A program made the position numbers and the translations under genes. A model generated the notes under the pieces. The model did no database searches and was not told the origin of the DNA. It saw only the letters and a list, made by a program, of their open reading frames with translations. 64,000 bases of DNA from Nannobrachium achirus (Eukaryota; Chordata; Actinopteri; Myctophiformes; Myctophidae), in assembly GCA_963921795.1 (NCBI GenBank), contig OY997640.1:53850321-53914320 (forward strand), written 5' to 3'. Positions 56,033 to 64,000 of this stretch are shown in pieces. Numbering within the stretch: position 1 is the stretch's first letter; each line of letters opens with the position of its first letter.

Positions 56033-56567
56033 TAGAGATGGACCGATTGCAAAATTCTTGGCCGATACCGATCCTCCGGTTTTATGAAGGTCTGACCTGC
56101 CAAAACCGATTTTTCCGATACCGATTTCTTTAGCTAAGAACTAGAAAATAGGGTTGCTCAAATACCCTTTTTAGGCCTACAAGACATACTTCAATTTGAG
56201 TACCAATAAGCTAGAAGAACACTAATGCCAAATCAATCACAATAGTACAATATCCAAAAACACAGACAATATCCAGTTTTTTTTTCTCCTTCTTTTTGGA
56301 GACGTCATTGACACAGGATTATGGAATATATCCTTACATTGCAGTTATCAGCACCATCTGTATTCTGTAGGCTGCCACTAAGTAGACTGGCTGCTACTTG
56401 CTAATGTTTACTTTAGTCACAGGACCAGAGCATCATGCTGTGCAGTGCCATAGACACAATTGGCATAAAACCGGTTTTATGTCAGTGACCTGCCGATCAC
56501 CGATTCGGCCGGTTTGATATGATACCTGCCGATTTTTGATATTGGCCGATACCGATGTCCATCCCTA
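56033..56567. mobile_element. Non-autonomous hAT-like element, 535 bp, perfect target duplication
   Basis: TAGAGATGGACCGAT mirrors ATCGGTATCGG...CATCCCTA-type ends (the right end reads ACCGATGTCCATCCCTA). GAAAGAAG flanks both sides exactly (56025-56032, 56568-56575). Subterminal CCGATACCGAT and GGCCGATACCGAT repeats are characteristic. Non-coding. Confidence 0.92.
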
Positions 56568-57034
56568 GAAAGAAGTAAATGAAAACATGTTAACACTCAT
56601 CTTTTCTTTACTCTAATTACAGTCTAAAATATGAACCCTATGAAACCAAAGTTGTCCTTTAAAGCAACTGCAGGAAATGACACGAAAATGGTAATAAACG
56701 TTTGAGCAGTAGGCAACTACATGTGGTCTACTAATGGGCCTTTTAGACACAACATGACAACGGCACCACTGTGCTCCGAAACCCATTAATTCCAGTGTTT
56801 TTTGCGCTGAGCAAAGTGCATGCGCTGTGACAAATACATGTGTAGCCATTGCCAATAGAATCAAGTCAGGCACGGAAGGCAAGATGGAAGAAAACAGATT
56901 TTGTGTGTCTGAATTCAGGGACACTGAGTTTGCATTCATATTGAGACCTTGGGAGGAAAGCCCTATGTTGAAAACACATAGTCAGGTGCTGTAGCATGTA
57001 GGCAATATGGGTAGTGTATAAGCATAGGCTATAG

Positions 57035-57265
57035 CAGGGGTCTTCAACAGGGAGTCTGGGACTCCTAGGGGGTCCTCAGAATTACTACAGGGGGTCCTCC
57101 AAATCTTCCAATCCTTTTATATTAACAACTTGAACCCTAGTGTCCATATTGTGAGAACTGTAGCCAACAATAGCAGATCTACAAGCTCACAATGCGATCG
57201 GCTGTTTTGGTGTAGAGGGGAAAAAGAGCAGACCAAGTACAGAGTGAAAGGTCAAGTTATTATTA
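57035..57265 (+). mobile_element. hAT-like element, same family as 17968, right end missing
   Basis: CAGGGGTCTTCAACAGGGAG, AACTTGAACCCTAGTGTCCA, palindrome arms (57177-57208) and GAAAAAGAGCAGACCAAGTA align in order with 17968-18220. It lacks the distal half. Confidence 0.85.
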
Positions 57266-57299
57266 GTTTTAATTAGTTTAAGTTTCTTGAGGTAATTAG

Positions 57300-58480
57300 G
57301 TGAAGAGGTATAATTTTCATACAGAATACATTTATTGCATAAACGCAGTGATGGAATCCCAGTAGAAGATGTGAAAACTACTTCTATTTCGCTAGGTTGT
57401 TAGTGAACAGTGCGCTGTTTGCTCACAATACTTTGCCATAGGTTCATATATGGGCACAAAGGGGACACAGACAGACAGGTAGGTACAAGGGTACTCTGAC
57501 AGAGCCCCCAACACTATGACTCAGACGTATTGGTTGGATTGGCGTTGCAACGTACAGTACTGTAGGTGTGAGGGATTCACGCATAGCAGCTCGAACTCTA
57601 GATGTGAGGGCCACATAGCGGCCGGAACGGAACCTCTAGTATTAAAACATGTCCTTCAAATTAGAGCTTGCACGCTCTTTATGCTCAGTTCCCGATGTTG
57701 TTTCCAATCTAAGGATACATCTTAGAAACAGCTGTGCACTTTTCTGCCCAAAAAACAGATGTGGACGTGGATTTATGATTGGCAGTATAGAAATCAGTCA
57801 ATGCAGTTTTCAATTTCTGCAAAGCAAATCCACCCATGCTGCCACCTCTGCCATTGTGGGTCTGTTTTCAGATTATGAATATTTCATGCAGAGGCATCAG
57901 ACACCATGCCCAGAACCATATTTCAGGGGATGTTTTTTTCCCTGATAGAAACCCTGGGGTTAGTGGATGTCAGAGAGGCGTGAAGTCAGCCTGCCCCCCA
58001 CCCCCACCCAACCAGGCTAAGGATAGGATTTATGATGCGTTGAGTTGATGACATCAGGTGGGATCTTTTTATTCAAGATGCAGAGAAGGAAAGCCCCCTT
58101 TGTCCTTGTGGCAGATAGACAAACCATTGAACTGTTTCGTTGTTTTGTTGCCCTATCCTTGAAAGATGTGAACCGGGGGGAAATCCATCGAGTGGGGAAA
58201 TTATTTCAATCTGTGCAGAATTGCGAGCTGTGTTTTGACAAACTGTGACCAGTTTTCCCCTGCCTGATCAGCGTGAAGCTGGGATGACTAAGCATGGGGC
58301 AGTCTGCTTGGATTATAGCTCCATCGTAAAACACAGCCTTTAGCACATTATAGTGTCCCCTCTCTGCTTTCTATTAAACTAAAAACCTGATTACTTTTCT
58401 CTCCTTGATTTGACAGTACAGTTGGCATCAAAGTGATTGATGGAAACCTGTGATATTGTCCACATCCATGCCGCCCAAGT
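57300..58480. other. No gene or structured repeat seen
   Basis: Low-repeat stretch, AT-rich with moderate islands at 57560-57620 and 58070-58230. Frames at 57516-57725 and 58045-58248 lack protein motifs. It may include conserved non-coding DNA, but that is not testable here. Confidence 0.35.
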
Positions 58481-58634
58481 GTATGTGTACAATAGGCCTG
58501 GGGCGGTATCGACATTTTGTTACCGCGATTACCGTCTTCCCATTTACCGACGGTACTGCGGTAATTACCGCACCCCCGTATCTATTAATTAAGGTTCGGC
58601 GATAAGCCAAAATATTGCAATCATCTTCCCTAAA

Positions 58635-58661
58635 GTCGCCTCTCCACAGTGGAGAGGCGAC
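58635..58661. repeat. 27-bp perfect palindrome
   Basis: GTCGCCTCTCCAC, a single A, then its exact complement. Confidence 0.95.
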
Positions 58662-58721
58662 ACAGCCTGACCGCCCGAGTTATACTTCTCCGTACAGCAC
58701 AGCGGGTATGGCTTTGAAAGG

Positions 58722-58782
58722 AGCAGATCTACAAGCTCACAACACATTGCATCCGCGACGCGTTCTGAGCTTTTAGATCTGC
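58722..58782. repeat. Dispersed palindrome copy
   Basis: The arms are GCAGATCTACAAGCTCACAA and TCTGAGCTTTTAGATCTGC with the centre ATTGCATCCGCGACGCG. Confidence 0.88.
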
Positions 58783-59454
58783 ACTGTCGGGTTACCATAG
58801 TAACGTAGGCTAGCTAGTAGGCTTTTCAGACACAAACAGCTGTGTGAACAAACCAGAAGAGGAAGGGTAGTCAGATCGTGTACAGTGATTCTGTAAACTC
58901 ACGTCACGTCTCAACTCTCAAATCGCAGTGATTGAGTGCTGCTATATACAGGTTTTAGTTACAAGACTTGACAGAAAAGGTTATAAAATCTCCGACGCGC
59001 CGCCGAACGGGCACAACGTGCGACGCGATGGAAAAAGTAATTCATTTTCGGCTTTAGTCCACGCGGCCCGCGCTCCGCCAGTAATCCGTATGAATAAAAA
59101 AAGATATGCCACAACACAAGGTATGTATTAACATCCTTGTGTCGAGTGGATTACAAAGAAAGTTTACGCTGCTCTGTACTCCTCTACGCAGGCAGCTGCA
59201 GGAGTGACTGTCTGTGTCTGAGTGAGAGTGACGTATGTGGCTTCCAAACTGTGGTACACGGCCCAGAGCAGAGCGGCATGGAGCGCATGCGGTCCTCGCT
59301 TCTCCTCTGTTTTAAAACTCGCTTGTTTTCCAATAAAAAATAGACTTTTTTTTGTCTTTTTTTACCGCGGTAAGCACACTGACACCGCGGTTGACCTCGG
59401 TTTACCGCGGTACGGCGGTACGGCGGTTACCGTGTCCAACCCTAGTGTACAACC

Positions 59455-59505
59455 TAGTTCACCCCAGTTCACTCCTAGTTCACTCCTAGTTCACTCCTAG
59501 TTCAG
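59455..59505 (+). repeat. 11-bp tandem repeat (CTAGTTCACTC)
   Basis: Four to five units of CTAGTTCACTC or a close variant directly after the hAT-like element. Confidence 0.9.
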
Positions 59506-59572
59506 AGTCAGACCACAGCAACCGTCTGATTGGTTGGCGCTTTGTAATCGCCACAAACGTCATTAAAACTGG

Positions 59573-59768
59573 CTGCACACTGCGTTTTTCAAGGCAAGGA
59601 GAGAGTAAGAGATAGAGAGAGCAAGGGACCCAGTGGTCCAAAAATAAATACAGAACGGGCGGCAGTGTGCAAACGTGATTGACCTAACGTGAGGTTGATT
59701 TCTTTATATACGTGCTCCGAAATTCGCTCCTATATTCGGACGAAAAAACGCAGCAGTGTGCAACGACC
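59573..59768. mobile_element. MITE of the CACTGCGTTTT family, copy 2
   Basis: TGCACACTGCGTTTTTC mirrors GAAAAAACGCAGCAGTGTGC with A. The interior AAGGAGAGAGTAAGAG and GCAAGGGACCCAGTGG matches 11136-11310. Confidence 0.7.
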
Positions 59769-60111
59769 TTAAAATAGTTGAACATAATGCTGATACTCTT
59801 AGCGGGTTTCTCCTCCGGCGGCAATGATTCACTCCTCTCCTTGTACAATGCTTAGAAGCATGCCGCTTTCTCAGAAAACCAGAAAACGGAAGGGGAATTT
59901 CAGTAATGGTGTGAATTTGGCATAACCGACTGAGCAAACAGGACAGGCCATGTCCAGAACCAGAACTATTTACTATGGTTATATTATTTTCAGAAGTATT
60001 TACTTCATAAATTAACAAACACAATACTGTAAAAAGGGAGATCTTCTTGTCAGTGGATCTTTTTCAACCTCTTCTGCATCCCTTGATCCCATGGCTCCAT
60101 TTTGTTTATAT

Positions 60112-60608
60112 TTGTTGCAGTTTAGTATGTGTAACGGCACATCATGACTCCGTCCGGTTGTCTGTCTGGACGGACGGACGTGTACGCTTTTTTACGGTCT
60201 ATGGGTTTGCCGCTCTGACATCACGCTCTGACATCACTGTGATGTCAGCGGAACCACTCTAACAGAATCCCTTTTATGCCCCTATTAAGCCCATCATATG
60301 GGAGGAAGACAGCCCGTATCTGTGTGGCTGGTTCTACAGACTGGGATCTCCATATATGGGCATAAAAGGATTGTACGGTATGTATGATGTCAGATGTGAT
60401 AGATGTCATTGCATCTTCACATAACGAATAACTAAGTAAGCATGTTTGGGGTCTCACAACATATCTCCATATACAGTACATGGATCACCATATAGGCTAT
60501 GGGTACCAGGGGTCTCCATATATGGGTAACTGGTCCGATATACTGTACATCACTGGCCAGATGGCCAAGAATTGGTGCGACCTCGGTCACCATTAGGCGT
60601 CTTACTAG
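60112..60608 (+). mobile_element. GCGACC/CTTACTAG family, diverged copy
   Basis: The start is eroded (GTTGCAGTTTAGTATG). The body has GTCTGTCTGGACGGACG, two perfect CArG boxes (60350-60359, 60516-60525), CACTGGCCAGATGGCCAAGA and the end TTAGGCGTCTTACTAG. Confidence 0.8.
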
Positions 60609-60769
60609 TTAGACTACTTCTAAATGAGGATAAACTCGGGACATTGCCTTTCTTTAATTTGAGCATACTTTAGTCCATAACCAGGTTTTCAAGAACTGTG
60701 GGTATGTATGTGCATCTCTTACACTCTTAATCTAAGGTTTACCACTTCTACAGGCCAGGATTCAGTCCT

Positions 60770-60960
60770 AAGGGCTCGAACACACTGTACGATATTAAGT
60801 GGTCGGCGACTCAATGGATCGTTAGAGTATTTCACATTATACGAGGCTCGTTCTTGAAATCGGATGTCATAATATCGTTGTGGTTTTCACACTGTAAGAT
60901 TGATCGCCGCCAAGGGATCACACATTGCCAGATATTTCACCATGATAGGTCCACGAAAGC
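60770..60960. repeat. Possible MITE fragment
   Basis: AAGGGCTCGAACACACTGTA with CGATATTAAG and later TTCACACTGTAAGATTGATCGCC resemble element ends with ACACTGTA wording, but a clean inverted partner was not found. Confidence 0.35.
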
Positions 60961-60999
60961 ATTGTCTTTGTTTATTCCTCATTAAAGGTGCAGTAAGTT

Positions 61000-61138
61000 A
61001 TGTTTTTTAAGTGTTAAATAGCTCTACAGTATATTCTGATAGCAATCATTGCTGTAGTGTAGAGTGTTGTATAGCTGTGAGCTTGTATATCTGCTATTTT
61101 TCAATGGTTGAAGCCCAGAATTTGGTGCGACACCCCTG
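61000..61138 (-). mobile_element. hAT-like end fragment, same family as 22568
   Basis: Palindrome half GTGAGCTTGTATATCTGCTA (61077-61096) is followed by GAATTTGGTGCGACACCCCT with G, the complement of the CAGGGGTGTCxCACCAAATT terminus. Confidence 0.7.
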
Positions 61139-61179
61139 TATTCTTCTACTCTACTTCTACTTCTACTGTATACTGTATA

Positions 61180-61305
61180 CTGTATTGATACGGTAACTTT
61201 TTTTTGGTTGTTTGTTTTTATGCATCCTGTATCTTCTCTGTGTTTCTACTGCCATTGGCAGCTGAATTTCCCCCGTGGGATCAATAAAGGTCTATCTATC
61301 TAACT
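61180..61305 (+). mobile_element. LINE-like 3' tail
   Basis: GCTGAATTTCCCCCGTGGGA with TCAATAAAGG and TCTATCTATCT is a common fish retroposon tail. The same tail occurs on the minus strand at 32426-32490. No ORF remains. Confidence 0.6.
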
Positions 61306-61309
61306 CTGG

Positions 61310-61790
61310 AAGACTCATCTAAGCGAATAGAACTTAGTGAGCTGATATTAGGCAGTGCGTTAAATTAACACATTAATATTCCCTAAGTCCACACCACCTG
61401 CAATTAAAGATCTCAAGCAGAGCATATAGTCTAATAGTATGATGATTTCTGTCAAATATGCAAGCGCTCCCTCATATAGACCCGTGAGTCTTAAGGGCTC
61501 CCACACAGATGCTGAGGAAATCTGCTGAAAACAAGGAACCCTCTCCTGTTTTGCATTTCAATTTAACATTTCAGAGAACTGGCAGCATGTTGCCTCTCTT
61601 AGCCCTCGCTAGGTTACACCCACGTGGCTTTTTCGCCGCCGCCATGACTCACTTTTGACGCCAGTATGGCTCAAAGGAGGGAGCTGGCTGAGGAATGGAG
61701 GGTTTGCATGCAGCCAGATCCCTCAGGTATCTGAGCGTACAACGTTTCCTCCTGTTCCCTCACCTCACAGTCCTCCTCCTCCACCCCACC
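61310..61790. other. No feature seen
   Basis: Mixed sequence without gene evidence. Confidence 0.35.
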
Positions 61791-61793
61791 TCC

Positions 61794-62266
61794 CAGGGGC
61801 GTCAATTGGGTATGGCAGGGGTATGCAGCTGCCATATCCTGGGTCCAGGGGGGGAAATAAAAGTTACTTTTAAATATAAATCCATGAATGTCTCTTTGTC
61901 TATCTGTGCTGTTTATTATGTTGATTACAGTAAAATAACTACAAATGCAAAATTTAACAATATGGTCAGTTGGTCACTTTAACAATGTATTATAATTATA
62001 TTCTTCACACTTTTATTCTCCCCATCTTGACAAAATGGTAGCCTATACAGGTTCCGCAGTTCAGCTGCACAGGTGCAATTAATTTTTGTTAATGGTGGCA
62101 CGTTTACTAACATGCCAAGTTTAGCTGCACTTGTTCCAGGCTGCCATATCCAGCCCAAGAAACCGTAGAAACGTGGGGAAAATAGATACATAAATGTAAG
62201 GTAAGGTATGGCAACATGACTGGTGTCTTGTTGCCATACCTTAGCTTTTTCTGAACTGACGCCACT
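61794..62266. mobile_element. Non-autonomous hAT-like element, ~473 bp, perfect target duplication
   Basis: CAGGGGCGTCAATTGGGTAT with GGCA mirrors TGCCATACCTTAGC...GAACTGACGCCACTG. CCCACCTCC flanks both sides exactly (61785-61793, 62267-62275), so the duplication is 8 or 9 bp. It has AT-rich non-coding contents. Confidence 0.9.
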
Positions 62267-62275
62267 GCCCACCTC

Positions 62276-62765
62276 CCAGTTATAGGATGTGTTTTACTCA
62301 GTTTTTTCCCCATCTCTGAGCTATACGGCTGACCTCAAGTCAGTGTTGCTTTGTTTCTTCGCTGAAATCTCCACACTAAAGCCCTGTAGCAGCTCCTCCA
62401 TCCTCATCTTCATTCCGTGTATAGTATTTTTTTCCCCTTCCTCCCCCAGTAGAGAGCTATAGCTACCCTGTAGAGCTCCCCGATTCCAAGGTGTTGCACT
62501 TGGACAGGGATACTTACGTGAAGCTAATTGGAACAGAGGTTGAGGGGAAAGTGGGAGGGGAGTAACCAGGCAGGTTGACCCTGGCTATACAGACAGCAGC
62601 CTCTTTGACCCAGAACCCCCCCCCCCTGCTCTGCCTCCCTGTACATCAATTGCCTCCCTCCTCCCGGCAGGAGGGCTGCTGGCTGCTGGCTCCGTCTCTG
62701 TCTGTGTGGGCAGGGGATTTACCATGCGTGATAAATGGAAGCGGCAGGGCGTCCAAGCAGCGCTT
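62276..62765. other. Single-copy looking stretch, no gene
   Basis: Balanced base composition and no repeat partner. The missing cxxc4 terminal exon was looked for here and not recognised. Confidence 0.35.
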
Positions 62766-62770
62766 GAGAA

Positions 62771-62784
62771 GGGAGAGAGAGAGA

Positions 62785-62828
<44 letters not shown>

Positions 62829-62837
62829 GAGAGAGAC
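62771..62837. repeat. (GA)n microsatellite
   Basis: About 30 GA units with few interruptions. Confidence 0.95.
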
Positions 62838-63375
62838 GCTCCCTCTTTAACCTAAATATCTTCTCTTTAAATGTATTATGGACGGTGGAGGTTTGCTTTC
62901 AGGGGCCACATTCCGCAAGTGTTAAGTGACACTGTGTGGAGGTAGGGATGTGGTTTTTCTTTGTACTTTTTTTTTCTTTTTTTAGTAATATCCCAGAAAT
63001 GTATGTAGAAAATGATTAAATTAGTGGGTCCAAGGTTCTGCCATTGCTCTGTATACTTTGAGGAAACATAATTGATGAGGGAAATATGTTACGACCGGTC
63101 TTGATGCATTGTTGTCGTCATGAATGCTGTTAATGCTTTTAAAGATATGTTTTGAAGGTGAATGTGCTGGCCTGGCAGATAGTTCTTTTCTCCATTAAAC
63201 CTTGTCTGTTGGAGCTTGTGTTATTTTTTTGCTTTGTTAACGATGCAAGCTGTGTGGAAATGTGACTGTCGAGAAGCAACACACCTGGCATACGATGATC
63301 AAGGTTAAAATGTACAATTTACACTGATATGTTCCAAATGTCGGGAGCACTAATTAACTCAAGGCCTTGTTCAGG

Positions 63376-63376
<1 letters not shown>
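62838..63376. other. AT-rich stretch, no feature seen
   Basis: Low-repeat sequence with TAATTAA-type words near 63350. No gene evidence. Confidence 0.35.

Positions 63377-63416
<40 letters not shown>
63377..63416. repeat. (CT)n microsatellite
   Basis: About 19 CT units. Confidence 0.95.
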
Positions 63417-63420
<4 letters not shown>

Positions 63421-63563
63421 TTGCTCTAAATGAAACTTTGAATGCTAGTTAAGATAATGAGCCACATCGACGTTTGACTTTTTTTTACATTTTAGTACAT
63501 TCGTTTTTGTGAGTGTGAATGTGCCCTTTGTGGTTTATTTTCCCGATGCAAAGCTAGTACTTT

Positions 63564-63800
63564 AATATCGTCACTGTCGGGCAGAAACCTCGTATCTCCA
63601 AGTTTCAAATTTGTAATCTTTTTCGCAAAAATAAAGCCCTGCTTCATCATACAAGGCCGTCGCACAAAAGTAGTGAAAACAGCCGATCTACAAGCACTGT
63701 AGATTTGCTGTTTTCACTAGTTTAAATAATTTTTAAAATGATAAATACAAAACGAACGGTTTTTGGACATACAAGGTTTCCACCCGACAACGACGATATT
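63564..63800. mobile_element. ATATCRTCRYTGT MITE, best copy, 237 bp
   Basis: AATATCGTCACTGTCGGGCA with GAAACCTCGTAT is mirrored by ATACAAGGTTTCCACCCGAC with AACGACGATATT (about 37-bp arms). The dispersed palindrome sits exactly in the middle (63671-63719: TAGTGAAAAC...GTTTTCACTA). Other copies lie at 34660-34908 and 36629-37079. Confidence 0.88.
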
Positions 63801-64000
63801 CAGCCTGCCACAGTGACTATCTATGATTGATGTGTCCCGCCTGTCTTTATCAGCTAACAGGTTACAGTACAGCTTCTGTTTGTCCACTTCCACTCTTATT
63901 TCCATGTCTGCTTAACACACGGCTCTTCACTCTACACAAAGCTACGTTTCCAGCCCACTCTTAAAATGCCCCTGTGGCATGGCCAATCTCAATGCAAATC

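Larger units (their letters stand above)
58493..59444. mobile_element. Non-autonomous hAT-like element, 952 bp, perfect target duplication
   Basis: TAGGCCTGGGGCGGTATCGA mirrors CGGTTACCGTGTCCAACCCT with A. GTGTACAA flanks both sides exactly (58485-58492, 59445-59452). Subterminal TTACCGCGGTA-type words abound at both ends. Inside lie a 27-bp palindrome (58635-58661) and a dispersed palindrome (58722-58782). No transposase core is seen. Confidence 0.93.

Noticed and set aside
59222-59500. 92-codon frame near the end of the 58.5 kb element
   Set aside because: It crosses the element's boundary and target duplication, so it cannot be a single coding unit.

Overview
The window reads as teleost fish nuclear DNA. 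One protein-coding exon can be recognised, an orthologue of vertebrate CXXC4 (Idax). The rest is intron or intergenic sequence packed with fish-type non-autonomous DNA transposons (hAT-like elements with 8-bp target duplications, TTAA-flanked MITEs, foldback elements), a tRNA-derived SINE, LINE 3' tails and very long dinucleotide microsatellites. No rRNA gene, functional tRNA gene, CRISPR array, operon or bacterial-style gene is visible. I saw no retroviral, LTR or Polinton remnant.

Layout. 1-20.1 kb: intergenic, with dispersed repeats, a 2-kb foldback element (4.8-6.8 kb), a 2.4-kb composite repeat carrying a ~130-bp minisatellite and an array of perfect CArG boxes (7.3-9.7 kb), LINE and SINE debris and several hAT-like elements. 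20.16-21.26 kb: CpG-rich block, the likely cxxc4 promoter and 5' UTR exon, with a good splice donor at its end. 21.26-24.26 kb: inferred intron 1. 24.264-25.112 kb: main coding exon (283 codons, CXXC zinc finger at its end) closed by a consensus donor. 25.1-64 kb: inferred long intron or flank. It holds the 27.5-31.1 kb foldback complex, a 76-bp near-perfect inverted repeat at 40.0 kb, nested hAT-like elements at 34.5, 56.0, 58.5 and 61.8 kb, a CpG-dense TIR element at 54.2 kb, and many AC/GT/CT/AT tracts. The small last coding exon known from CXXC4 was not found.

Common thread. A short palindrome (core GATCTACAAGCTCA and its complement, usually inside AAAATAGC...GCTATTTT) recurs about 20 times across the window, often inside different hAT-like elements. 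A second family, starting near ATTGCGACC and ending near CTTACTAG, spreads perfect CArG boxes (CCATATATGG). These two families are the least explained signals here. Almost all other open frames are translations of microsatellites or repeats and are not listed as genes.
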